NCBI GenBank assembly: GCA_031422315.1
Contig: JANOQN010000073.1
Span: 1 to 64,000, forward strand
Reading direction: 5' to 3'
Length of the DNA stretch: 64,000 bases
Source: JANNYA01 sp031422315
GTDB taxonomy: Bacteria; Pseudomonadota; Gammaproteobacteria; Xanthomonadales; SZUA-5
The notes under the pieces are model-generated. The model worked only from the letters and a program-made list of their open reading frames with translations, was not told the origin of the DNA and made no database searches. Positions 33,091 to 41,758 of the stretch are shown piece by piece; the first letter of the stretch is position 1, and every line of letters starts with the position of its first letter. The translations under genes were made by a program, and so were the position numbers.

Positions 33091-35928
33091 TCAGTCTTCA
33101 AATCCGCCGGTAAAAACCCGTTCTGGGAAAAATGCCGGGCCGCCGCGCAGCAAAATCGAATTAGTATCTGCTCGATATACGCCAAGCTGGTTCGCGTTGA
33201 TAGTCAAGCGCCATGTTGTGTTGTTGAGCCGCTGCGCGCCAGCAAAGGTGTACCAGGAAAAAGTATTGTTATCCCCGGGCGTGGTAGGACTGTAGTTGCG
33301 CCATTTCCAATTAACAGGATCAACAAAATTTCCGTCGTCAAACTTGATATCAACAACCGCACTCGCGCAGTTATTCAGCTCGACATTGACCAAGCCCAGA
33401 TCGGTAGCGTCATAGACAAAACCCGATACGCCTAAATCTATCGGATACACCTCAGGGTCAATCCCAAAGGTATTGTTGAGCTGATCACAGCCGCCCAAAG
33501 CGATGGCCCCGCTGCGCTCTGGCTTTTCCTCGACGGTATCCGCATTGCCATAGTTCGTGCGCCCAAAAATGCTTTGGCGATTACCATTATCATCGTCGAT
33601 AGTTTTAATCAAGAAAGATGCGGAATCGCTTTGGGTGCTGTCGGCTATGCCATCGCCATTAAGATCACCGCCATTGGGCGCGGCGTCCTCAACGCTGGTA
33701 CCGACGTTATCTAGATCAACATCTGGGCCCTGAAAAAAGGCAAATACACCCGCAATCGTGCCTGCATAAAGCTGCGAGCCGCGCGACGCTAGTTTAAACG
33801 CACCGCCCGAGGGCAAGCCGGTCGAAATCGCATTCCACGTTGCTCCGCTATCCAATGAGCGCGCTACCCCGCCCGGATTAGCGCCAGTACCAGATATCGC
33901 CACGAAAATTTTACTGCTGTCGTTTGAATCAATCACAATATCGCGCACCGCTCGGCGCGCCAAACCCGTCTGCACCCAACTAACGCCCGCGTTAGTAGAT
34001 TTGTAGATGCCAGAAACAGTGCTTGGTGCCGCCAAATTACTGACTACGGTAGCGTACAGCACCGCATTGTTATCGGGCGCCACGGCGATCGAAGTCACGT
34101 TGTGGATGGTATTGACGCCACCGCCTGGGATTACCGGCAAGCCGCTATTAATGGACGTCCAGTTTGAGCCGCCGTCGAGGCTTCTATAAACACCGCTCGC
34201 AGTGGTGCCAATGCTACCAGTGCCAAACAAGCTGGTTGCGGCGTACACAATGGGCGTGTTGCTGCGATCAACGGCTGTGTCAGTCACGCGCAGCGTCAGC
34301 GTGCTCAGCGCAGGTCGATTAATGCCCGTCGACGCCGCCGCAAACGAAACCCCGGCATTGGTAGATTTGTAAATCGCAAACGCCGTGCTGCCAAAAATCG
34401 CGTTCGGGCTATTGTTACCGCCGATGTAGATGGTTTGCAGCGGGCCGGTTGTGCAAATTCCGCTCACCGGCGGCGTTGTGCAAGATCGCTGGTCTAAGGC
34501 AATGGTATGCACGCTGCCGATGCCTGCGCCGGGTGTGGATACTTGAGCCCAGCTCACCCCATTATTAACGCTGCGCAAAAATCGATTGAAATTATCCCCT
34601 GCATAAGCGTGCGTGTTGGCGGTTAAATCAGTAGCCAGTGCCACCACTCCATTTGAAGCGAGGCTTGCGACATTTCTTTCAATCCACGGATCAGGCCCAG
34701 TGAGGCTCGGAATAAACCTTGTATTGACGCCATCACTAACAAAATCCGAATCCGCGCCGGCAAACAGCGTGTAGTTCGGATTAATTCCCGAGCCGCCGCC
34801 TCTTGAAATTGCTAATGCGGCAATCGTTTTGCCAGAAAAACCTTCGTTAACTCGGGAAACACTGGTGCCATTATTGGTCGTTCGAAAGATGCCTGAAGTA
34901 AACGAAGATGCGAAAACCGTCGGCGTAGTGGGATAAGTCGGCGCTGCTGCAACTCGGCTCAACAGAGTAGTGCCACTGAAAAGTGGCGAGTAACTTAGCG
35001 AATTATTGCTAGAAACGGATACCGTACCTGGGTAAAACGCTTCCAAAACGAGATTCGCGCTGCTTGGGCTAATCCATGGCGGTGAGATGAGCGAGCCGCG
35101 AATCGTCCAACTTCCGCCTCCATTGACCGTCACCGCCGATTCTGGGCACGGATCAATGCAAGGATCTGGTCGGTCATACACATTGCCGTAAACCACGCCC
35201 GAATTTGATGGCGCGGTGCGTATTCGCGAAAGCTGCGAAACCGGGGTAGGCAATGCACCGCTGGTGGCAGCCCACGTCCTACCGCCATCACCACTTCGAA
35301 ACACTTGCAAAACGCCGGCCGCCACCGTCGCCCTCAACGCGGCGTAGGCCACAAGGCCGTGGCGAGTCGCACTAAACGTACTGGACGTTGCGCCCTGCGG
35401 ATAACCACCGCCAACGGTAGGATTGAAAAACACTGCCCCGCCATCTTCACTAATCGACACACCGTCACTGCCAGGTTCGCTCGTCGTTATCGTGATTCGA
35501 TTTGAATCCGTTGGATCAATGCTCAAATCCCGTATCGTGGCAGCGCCCGGTAGTGAGAAAGGAATCCGGGCCCAGCGCAAACCTGCGTTAGTGGTTTTAA
35601 ACACCCGTTGGAAGCTCACTTGATCATCTGATTGAAACACCACGTATGCCACATCGGCGTTACTGATCGATGCCGCCAATTTAATCGAGAAAGCTGGCGA
35701 TTGCGGTAGACCGTTCATGATCGGACGCCAATCCGTGCCTTGGTTATCGCTTAAATAAATGATCGCGCCGCCTACTGCATAGAGCCGATCTGTACGCGGA
35801 TATTGAACGTCGGAGGCATTGCCACCTTCTGGCCCGAATGGCGTCCAGGTGTTGACGCCAGCTTGCACGTTCGTCACTAGCAAAAATGACGTACTCGCGA
35901 ATAATCGCAACAACGTTTTCATCAACAT
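33091..35928 (-). CDS. Secreted BNR/sialidase-like propeller protein with G-G-F-E-D tail
   Basis: 945 residues. Signal peptide 1-22 (ending NVQAG). Residues about 25-730 carry many copies of a BNR-type pattern (F-x-S-T-N-x-G-x-S-W, S-x-D-G-G-x-x-W, D-x-G-A-T-W), as in VPS10/sialidase-type propellers. A short Asp-rich calcium-type linker follows (D-x-N-G-D-L-N-G-D-G-I-A-D), then a beta-rich domain with choice-of-anchor character. The C-terminus is ERVFTGGFED, close to the DGFE tails of the proteins at 491 and 6779. No sialidase active-site set can be assigned, so the function is likely adhesion or structure outside the cell. Confidence 0.82.
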   Translation of the reverse strand: MLMKTLLRLFASTSFLLVTNVQAGVNTWTPFGPEGGNASDVQYPRTDRLYAVGGAIIYLSDNQGTDWRPIMNGLPQSPAFSIKLAASISNADVAYVVFQSDDQVSFQRVFKTTNAGLRWARIPFSLPGAATIRDLSIDPTDSNRITITTSEPGSDGVSISEDGGAVFFNPTVGGGYPQGATSSTFSATRHGLVAYAALRATVAAGVLQVFRSGDGGRTWAATSGALPTPVSQLSRIRTAPSNSGVVYGNVYDRPDPCIDPCPESAVTVNGGGSWTIRGSLISPPWISPSSANLVLEAFYPGTVSVSSNNSLSYSPLFSGTTLLSRVAAAPTYPTTPTVFASSFTSGIFRTTNNGTSVSRVNEGFSGKTIAALAISRGGGSGINPNYTLFAGADSDFVSDGVNTRFIPSLTGPDPWIERNVASLASNGVVALATDLTANTHAYAGDNFNRFLRSVNNGVSWAQVSTPGAGIGSVHTIALDQRSCTTPPVSGICTTGPLQTIYIGGNNSPNAIFGSTAFAIYKSTNAGVSFAAASTGINRPALSTLTLRVTDTAVDRSNTPIVYAATSLFGTGSIGTTASGVYRSLDGGSNWTSINSGLPVIPGGGVNTIHNVTSIAVAPDNNAVLYATVVSNLAAPSTVSGIYKSTNAGVSWVQTGLARRAVRDIVIDSNDSSKIFVAISGTGANPGGVARSLDSGATWNAISTGLPSGGAFKLASRGSQLYAGTIAGVFAFFQGPDVDLDNVGTSVEDAAPNGGDLNGDGIADSTQSDSASFLIKTIDDDNGNRQSIFGRTNYGNADTVEEKPERSGAIALGGCDQLNNTFGIDPEVYPIDLGVSGFVYDATDLGLVNVELNNCASAVVDIKFDDGNFVDPVNWKWRNYSPTTPGDNNTFSWYTFAGAQRLNNTTWRLTINANQLGVYRADTNSILLRGGPAFFPERVFTGGFED

Positions 35929-36171
35929 TATCTGTGCCTTAAACCCATAGTTACGAAAAGCATAGCGTAGTTTCTAAGGTGTACCACCCTTGTTTTAGTG
36001 ATCGAAGGGCATTGCGAGTAAATTGCATCACGATTTGAACAGACGTGTTTCAAAACGATGCGGCAAATTCGACTAAATCACAGCGAGTCAGGTCTAATCT
36101 GCACTCGTTTTTCATCCTCTTTTCACGACAATAGCCGCACAAATTTGCTCGTTTGACCTATTGAGAAACTT

Positions 36172-38037
36172 ATGAAGCCCAACTCGACTTATCTTGGCTT
36201 AGCGCTGCTTTGCGCCACATTGACCGCACCTTCGCTGCTGCTCACTGGCTGCTCAAGTGCACCTGAGCAACCACAGGCTGCGCGCACAGATGCTACAAAA
36301 CCTGCGGAAATACCGCTTGCATCAGCCCAAGACGTGGCGGCGCAGCTAAACACACTGTACGAAAATTATTGGGAGGAAACTCTCAAGCTCAACCCACTGC
36401 GCGCCACGCAGCAGGGCGATTCGCGCTATAACGATTTATTGCCCAATACCTTAGCCAAAGCGCATCGCGATGCCGGTAATGCGCTTACTGCGCGCTATTT
36501 AGAAGCGGTAAAAACGCTGCGCGCCAAAGCCACATTAAGCGGGCAAGACCAATTAAGTGCGGAGATTTTCCAGCGCGCGCGCGAAAGCGATTTGGCAGGC
36601 CAGCAATTTCCTCGGCACTTGCTAGCCATTAATCAATTTTATTCGTTTGCTAATCAGCTGGTTTTGCTGGGCAGCGGCACCAACTCGCAGCCTTTTAAAA
36701 CCGTGCAAGATTACGACAATTGGCTAAAACGCGCAGGGCAAATTCCAGTATTGGTGGATCAAGCCATCGCTAATATGCAAGAAGGCATGGCGCTGGGTGT
36801 CGTGCAACCCAAAGTATTGATGCAAAAAACGCTGCCGCAGCTTGCGCAACAGCTGGTCATCACGCCCGAAGAGAGCTTGTTTTACAGCCCTGTCAAAGCG
36901 TTTCCAAAAGAATTTTCGAGCGCTGAACAAGTGCGTTTGCGCGCGCGGTTCACTAGCCTCATCAGCCAGCAGCTGATACCGAGCTATCGCAAGCTGCACG
37001 ATTTTATCAAAGACGAATATCTCTCGAAAGCGCGTGATAGCGCGGGCCTAGTCGGCCTTCCGAATGGTGAAGCGTGGTACGCCTATCAAGTACGTGAAAG
37101 CACTACGACCACGCTAACGCCCGCACAAATTCATCAAATCGGCATTGATGAAGTCGCTCGCATACATGGCCAGATGCAAGGTGTGATGCGTGAGCTCAAT
37201 TTCGAAGGCGATTTGCAGGCATTTTTTAAGCACGTACAAGGCGACCCGAAGCAGGCATTCGCCAGTGAACGCGCGCTTTTGGATGCTTACCGAGCATTTC
37301 GGGTAGAAGTCGAGCCCCGGCTTGAGCGACTATTTGATTTAAAGCCCAAAGGTGATTTTGAAATTCGCCCAGTTGAAGCGTTTCGCGCAGCGTCGAGCAG
37401 CTCCGGCAGTTATCAACGCGCGCCAGAAGATCGCTCACGCCCCGGCATTTTTTACGTCAACACCTTTGACTTGCGCGCTCGCCCGATGCGCGCGTTGGAA
37501 AGTCTGTACTTACACGAAGCCACGCCCGGGCACCACTTCCAAATTGCTTTGCAGCAAGAATCTGCAACGCTGCCAAAATTTCGGCGATTTGGCGGTGAAA
37601 TTGCCTTTAGCGAAGGCTGGGGCCTTTACTCGGAATCACTGGGCAAAGAGCTCGGCGTCTATCGTGATCCAATGATGTATTTCGGCGCACTGGAAGCCGA
37701 TTTATGGCGCGCCATTCGCTTGGTCGCTGACACCGGCCTACACGCCAAAGGCTGGAGCCGCGAGCAAGTCATGCAATATATGTATGCAAACTCCGCTACC
37801 GAACCCACCCGCGCAATCAGCGAAACTGAGCGCTTCATGGCCATACCCGGGCAAGCACTGGCGTACAAAATCGGCCAGCTTAAAATTCGCGAGCTACGCA
37901 CAAGGGCCGAAACAGCGCTCGGCACCCGATTTGACGTACGCGCGTTCCACAATGAAATGCTAAAAGACGGCGCGTTACCGCTCGACGTGCTGGAAACGAA
38001 AATCGACGCCTGGATTAGTCGGCAAAAAGCATCGTAA
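36172..38037 (+). CDS. DUF885 family lipoprotein (putative metallopeptidase)
   Basis: 621 residues. Lipoprotein signal with L-L-T-G-C27. The core has L-Y-L-H448-E-A-T-P-G-H-H, the HExxPGHH motif of DUF885 proteins, thought to bind a metal, and later F-S-E-G-W-G-L-Y-S-E, which supplies another likely ligand. Family members are probably carboxypeptidase-like enzymes, but substrates are unclear. N-terminal T-Q-Q-G-D-S-R-Y-N-D-L-L-P is also typical. The stop codon sits in a hairpin that contains the start of the next gene. Confidence 0.88.
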   Translation: MKPNSTYLGLALLCATLTAPSLLLTGCSSAPEQPQAARTDATKPAEIPLASAQDVAAQLNTLYENYWEETLKLNPLRATQQGDSRYNDLLPNTLAKAHRDAGNALTARYLEAVKTLRAKATLSGQDQLSAEIFQRARESDLAGQQFPRHLLAINQFYSFANQLVLLGSGTNSQPFKTVQDYDNWLKRAGQIPVLVDQAIANMQEGMALGVVQPKVLMQKTLPQLAQQLVITPEESLFYSPVKAFPKEFSSAEQVRLRARFTSLISQQLIPSYRKLHDFIKDEYLSKARDSAGLVGLPNGEAWYAYQVRESTTTTLTPAQIHQIGIDEVARIHGQMQGVMRELNFEGDLQAFFKHVQGDPKQAFASERALLDAYRAFRVEVEPRLERLFDLKPKGDFEIRPVEAFRAASSSSGSYQRAPEDRSRPGIFYVNTFDLRARPMRALESLYLHEATPGHHFQIALQQESATLPKFRRFGGEIAFSEGWGLYSESLGKELGVYRDPMMYFGALEADLWRAIRLVADTGLHAKGWSREQVMQYMYANSATEPTRAISETERFMAIPGQALAYKIGQLKIRELRTRAETALGTRFDVRAFHNEMLKDGALPLDVLETKIDAWISRQKAS

Positions 38038-38047
38038 TTTACGATGC
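38029..38047 (+). promoter_or_regulatory. Hairpin spanning stop and start codons
   Basis: GCATCGTA (38029-38036) and TACGATGC (38040-38047) flank ATT, giving a perfect 8-bp stem. It contains the TAA stop of the DUF885 gene (38035-38037) and the ATG of the next gene (38044-38046). Ribosomes finishing the first gene would open it, so it probably couples translation of the two. Confidence 0.6.
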
Positions 38048-39150
38048 CGGCCAAACAACATCCGCAGCTTGATTTATTCGGCGATTCTGCGGCTTACACA
38101 AGGCAAGCAGCGCCGGTAAAGGCCAGAGAACTCGTGTGCGAAACGCCGATAAGCGGGCCGCAGCTTGATGATTATTGGGTGGATTTATCGCAGCCGGATT
38201 TATCTAGCCAAGATCAACCACAGTTTGATCTGTTCTTGCATTCACCACTCGATCAAGCGCTCAATGGGCTGCGCTTGGCCATTCTTCGCGGATCTATTGA
38301 GTTTGCGCAAACTTTCTACCAATCGGCGCAAACCATTGCCATGGAGTTTGATGCCAAAACCACCCAGGGCGCAAACCTCGAGGGCGCAAACCTCCAGGGC
38401 GCAAACCTCCAGGGTGCGCCGCAATTACAGAGGTGCAGCGCCTTGGAAGACGCGAGTATTGCTGTGCAGTTTATTCGCAGCACATCGGTAGATCTTTGCG
38501 CACGCAGCCAGTTCCGTTGGCTAGCCGATAACAAACCGGCTCTAATAAGGTTTGTTGGCTCGGGCGTCATTGCATTGATCAACATGCAGTTTAAAGCGCT
38601 GGCCATGAGTTCTGAATTAGATGAGTTTGATGCAGCAGAGCCGGACGCTTATGCGGCGCAAATCTGGTTTGATTTAAACGAGCCTGCGCTAGCGAATAGC
38701 GTGCTAGCGCGCGATGCAAGTGCAAAAACCTGCCCCATTCGCTTGGAACTCTGGGCTAATGTTTGCGCCGCACTTGCATTAACCTATGACGACGTAAACC
38801 AAAGTGAGGCAGCAAAATCGAACGCACTCGGGCACTGGCTGACGCTTTGTTTTGACTGGCCCGAACAGGCTGAAATGGCACTTGCGACGCATCCGCGATT
38901 TGCCGCCCGCTGGGAACAGTTTTGCAGCTTAGATTGCTCAGATGATGTTCGTCGCTTCCCTGGATTTTCCGCGCTTTACGGCATTCCTTGGCCAGCGCCC
39001 GACGATGCTAATATGCGCCCTTGTGCTGAGCTTTTGCGCGCGTGTCAAATGCTTAATGGCGCACGCGATTCCATTCCCTTACGGCTAAAGCTAAAAGCCA
39101 TTGCGCCTGAAATTTTTCATTACTGGTTGAGGACGCGCGCTAATAGTTAG
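38044..39150 (+). CDS. Hypothetical protein with short GANLQ repeat
   Basis: 368 residues, family not recognised. The start (PAKQHPQLDLFGD) and the repeated Q-x-x-L-D-D-Y / Q-P-Q-F-D-L-F words suggest short linear motifs followed by a helical domain. Residues about 109-123 are three copies of G-A-N-L-(E/Q), produced by 15-bp DNA repeats at 38368-38412. The remaining part (about 150-368) is helical and Ala/Leu rich. No signal peptide, so cytoplasmic. The start lies 6 bp after the DUF885 stop within a hairpin, so translation is probably coupled to that gene. Confidence 0.7.
   Translation: MPAKQHPQLDLFGDSAAYTRQAAPVKARELVCETPISGPQLDDYWVDLSQPDLSSQDQPQFDLFLHSPLDQALNGLRLAILRGSIEFAQTFYQSAQTIAMEFDAKTTQGANLEGANLQGANLQGAPQLQRCSALEDASIAVQFIRSTSVDLCARSQFRWLADNKPALIRFVGSGVIALINMQFKALAMSSELDEFDAAEPDAYAAQIWFDLNEPALANSVLARDASAKTCPIRLELWANVCAALALTYDDVNQSEAAKSNALGHWLTLCFDWPEQAEMALATHPRFAARWEQFCSLDCSDDVRRFPGFSALYGIPWPAPDDANMRPCAELLRACQMLNGARDSIPLRLKLKAIAPEIFHYWLRTRANS
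38368..38412 (+). repeat. Three 15-bp in-frame tandem repeats
   Basis: Units at 38368, 38383 and 38398 read GGCGCAAACCTC(G/C)AG and encode Gly-Ala-Asn-Leu-Glu/Gln. A degenerate fourth unit begins at 38413. The near identity of the DNA points to recent slippage expansion. Confidence 0.8.
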
Positions 39151-39186
39151 CTCTCTGATGGGCTATTGGAACAACGAGCTTAACTC

Positions 39187-39969
39187 TCAATAAAATACTG
39201 CCGTTCCCCCAGCTTGTAACTCAATTTGCCCACTTGTAATTTTTAGCCATGACGGCTCTGGGCCCCAATCGCCCAACACAACACGAACGCCGAACTCACC
39301 TCGGTGAATTGCTGGCCGATGCGTATGCCCATGCAATAAAATTTCGCCCGGATAGCGCTGGTGCAGCTGCGCAATGGCGCTCGCTGATACATCAGAAATC
39401 GCTGGCGCTAAGGTTTTTTGGTGCGCGCTCGATTGCGTGCGCGCCGCTTTGGCAAAGGCTTTGCGATCGTCAAGCGGCCTCGCTAAAAAAGATGTCTGCC
39501 ACTCGCGTGTACGCGAAGTTTTACGCCAGCTTTGATAGGCCAAATCATCCGTGCAGGCGCTATCTCCGTGCAACACACGCAGGTTAAAGCCGGCAAAACT
39601 CAGGGCAGTTTCATCAGCAATCAACACGCCTCCACATCGGCTGGCAAACGCTGCGCTGATTAAAAAATCTCGATTGCCCTGCAAAAGCTTGATTCGTACG
39701 CCGTTTTGGCTGAGTAAAAGCAAACGCTGAGCGACGATAGTACCCACGGCCGAATCATCATCGTCGCCCAGCCAGCTTTCAAACAGATCGCCTAAGATCC
39801 AAAGCTCTACACAATCTGCTTGAATTTGCTGGATAAATTGTTCAAACAGCGCAGTTAGCGCCGGCTGCGCATTACTCAAATGTAAGTCAGAAATGCAATA
39901 CAGCGCCTGCGCAGGTGCCTGCCCGACAGACGGCCCAGATGCGAGCCCTATGTCCTTGGCGAGTTGCAT
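39187..39969 (-). CDS. lpxH: UDP-2,3-diacylglucosamine diphosphatase
   Basis: 260 residues. Hydrolyses UDP-2,3-diacylglucosamine to lipid X and UMP in lipid A synthesis, at the inner face of the cytoplasmic membrane. The calcineurin-like phosphoesterase motifs are intact: ISD28-L-H30-L, G-D-L-F-E-S-W, G-N-R-D-F, H-G-D-S-A-C and H-G-H-T-H-R. It follows the cyclophilin gene after 17 bp, the ppiB-lpxH neighbourhood common in gammaproteobacteria. An N-terminal stretch of about 20 residues precedes the first strand, slightly longer than usual. Confidence 0.93.
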   Translation of the reverse strand: MQLAKDIGLASGPSVGQAPAQALYCISDLHLSNAQPALTALFEQFIQQIQADCVELWILGDLFESWLGDDDDSAVGTIVAQRLLLLSQNGVRIKLLQGNRDFLISAAFASRCGGVLIADETALSFAGFNLRVLHGDSACTDDLAYQSWRKTSRTREWQTSFLARPLDDRKAFAKAARTQSSAHQKTLAPAISDVSASAIAQLHQRYPGEILLHGHTHRPAIHRGEFGVRVVLGDWGPEPSWLKITSGQIELQAGGTAVFY

Positions 39970-39986
39970 TGGTAGATTGGACTTAA

Positions 39987-40676
39987 CTATTTTTTGACCG
40001 GCGCGGCTGGGGTAGCGGGCACTTCAGGCACGATTTCCGTGCTCGGAGGCGGCACAATCGTCGCTTTTTGGATCACCACAGATTCGACCGGTTTATTTTG
40101 GAAATCAGGCGTTTCATTGTTGGTGGGTACGTAGCGAATTTTATCTACGACTTCCATGCCGCTCACGACCTTGCCAAACACCGCATAGCCCCAGGTTCGG
40201 CCATCTTGTGGCCCGGTATAATTGAGCTGTGCGTTGTCCATTACGTTAATGAAAAACTGCGAACTGGCGCTGTCTGGATCGCCCAAACGCGCCATCGCCA
40301 CCGTGCCGCGTAAGTTTTTTAAGCCGTTATTGGCTTCATTCTTGATAGGTTCGCGAGTTTGCTTATAAGCCAGGCTGGTCATATAGCCGCCACCTTGAAT
40401 CATAAAATCAGGAATAACCCGGTGAAACACGGTGCCGTCATATTGCCCAGTGCGCACGTAGCCCAAAAAATTCTCCACGGTAATCGGTGCGCGATCCGGC
40501 AACAGCTCAATCGTAATATCCCCCATACTGGTCGAAAGCAAAACTCTAGGCGGCGGCATAGGCACGCTTGGAACCACTGGTTCAGCGGACGGCGCAATCG
40601 CGATGGGTGCGGCTGGGGTTTGGGCAAACGATAAGGCAGCAGCGGCCAGTGCCAGCAAAGTTAAAGCAATACGCAT
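39987..40676 (-). CDS. Periplasmic cyclophilin-type peptidyl-prolyl isomerase
   Basis: 229 residues from ATG 40676, with GGAG upstream. Signal peptide ALTLLALAAAALSFAQ, then a Pro-rich linker, then the cyclophilin domain (G-D-I-T-I-E-L-L-P-D-R-A-P-I-T-V-E-N-F, F-H-R-V-I-P-D-F-M-I-Q-G-G, Q-F-F-I-N). The Pro/Lys-rich C-terminal tail (V-P-A-T-P-A-A-P-V-K-K) is unusual. It speeds cis-trans isomerisation of proline bonds in folding envelope proteins (PpiA-like). Gene order matches ppi-lpxH operons. Confidence 0.92.
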   Translation of the reverse strand: MRIALTLLALAAAALSFAQTPAAPIAIAPSAEPVVPSVPMPPPRVLLSTSMGDITIELLPDRAPITVENFLGYVRTGQYDGTVFHRVIPDFMIQGGGYMTSLAYKQTREPIKNEANNGLKNLRGTVAMARLGDPDSASSQFFINVMDNAQLNYTGPQDGRTWGYAVFGKVVSGMEVVDKIRYVPTNNETPDFQNKPVESVVIQKATIVPPPSTEIVPEVPATPAAPVKK

Positions 40677-40760
40677 TGAGTGATTCTCCACAGGTGTCAT
40701 TAAAGCCGAAATAGTAGCAGAGCAAGTTAAAACGTATGGCTGAATGAGTTTGGATAGGTG

Positions 40761-40786
40761 CGAATCAAACTTATGATTCGTTTTTA
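40761..40786 (+). terminator. Terminator-like hairpin at the tsaC stop
   Basis: CGAATCA-AACTTA-TGATTCG followed by TTTTTA on the plus strand, ending at the tsaC stop codon. Both flanking genes run on the minus strand, so it would stop transcription coming from the opposite direction. A coincidence cannot be excluded. Confidence 0.35.
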
Positions 40787-41740
40787 GCTAGCACAAGCCC
40801 GACTAAGCCGATCCCAAATAGCCACCCAATCGGCAGTTTTTGGTGGTTCTACAATATAAATCCGGCGAAGCGAAAGGCGATCTAACTGGCGAAGCGCATC
40901 GTAAAGCCCGAAGCCGTATGCCGCAGGATTACTGGGCAAGGCAATGCCGTCAAAACCCGCAGGCAAATGATCAAGTGCCAATACTGCAGCACCGGCAAAT
41001 TTCGACGGCGATTCCGGCACCGCCTCAATCAGCGTGCAAGGTGTGCGTGGCGCGTAATGGCTGGCGAGCGCGCCGGAAACCCGCACCGGCGTGGAATCTA
41101 AACTGTTTTCAGATGCATCGACGGAGGTTAAAAACTCCTTCGCACAGCGCAAAATATCGAACTCTGAAATTGATCCAGGCCGCAGAATTTTTGCGGTTAG
41201 CGTGCGCGCATCGACGATGGTCGATTCAATGCCAATCGCGCTGCTGCCGCCATCTAAAATCAGTAAATCATCGCCAAATTCTTCTCGAACATGCGCTAAT
41301 TGCGTCGGGCTAACATGGCCAAAGCGATTTGCCGAAGGTGCCGCCAATGCGCCGCCGAACGCGCGCAAAAGTGCCTGCGCAACCGGGTGCGCGGGCACGC
41401 GCACGCCAATGCTGTTTTGCCCGCCGGTAAGCAGCGCGCTGACGCCCGCAGCTTTGTTCAAGATCAGCGTTAACGGCCCGGGCCAGAACTGCTTCGCCAA
41501 TTTGAGTGCGAGCGCATTCGGCGCATGGGCCCAGTCCAGCAGCTGATCGGCCGAATGCAGATGCGCAATCAGCGGATGATCAGGCGGGCGGCCTTTCAAG
41601 GCAAAAATTGCGCGAATGGCGGACTCATTTTTGGCATCGCCCGCTAACCCGTACACCGTTTCAGTCGGCATACCGACTAGCTCGCCACGGCGCAGTGCCT
41701 GCGCGGCTAGCTCGATAGCAGTCGCATTTATTTTGGACAT
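40784..41740 (-). CDS. L-threonylcarbamoyladenylate synthase (Sua5 type)
   Basis: 318 residues from ATG 41740; a TTG at 41752 is less likely. Makes the threonylcarbamoyl-AMP needed for the t6A37 modification of tRNAs reading ANN codons. The YrdC-like domain (1-200) carries G-M-P-T-E-T-V-Y-G-L-A, K-G-R-P-x-x-H-P-L-I, L-T-L-I-L and A-A-P-S-A-N. The C-terminal ~100 residues form the extra Sua5 domain (P-V-R-V-S-G-A-L-A-S-H-Y-A-P). It is the long Sua5 form rather than the short TsaC of enterobacteria. It follows serS by 18 bp in the same direction. Confidence 0.93.
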   Translation of the reverse strand: MSKINATAIELAAQALRRGELVGMPTETVYGLAGDAKNESAIRAIFALKGRPPDHPLIAHLHSADQLLDWAHAPNALALKLAKQFWPGPLTLILNKAAGVSALLTGGQNSIGVRVPAHPVAQALLRAFGGALAAPSANRFGHVSPTQLAHVREEFGDDLLILDGGSSAIGIESTIVDARTLTAKILRPGSISEFDILRCAKEFLTSVDASENSLDSTPVRVSGALASHYAPRTPCTLIEAVPESPSKFAGAAVLALDHLPAGFDGIALPSNPAAYGFGLYDALRQLDRLSLRRIYIVEPPKTADWVAIWDRLSRACAS

Positions 41741-41758
41741 AACTAATTGCAAGTTAGC

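Noticed and set aside
38044..39150. Pentapeptide repeat protein
   Set aside because: Only three units are present and the rest of the protein is helical; a real pentapeptide repeat fold needs many coils.
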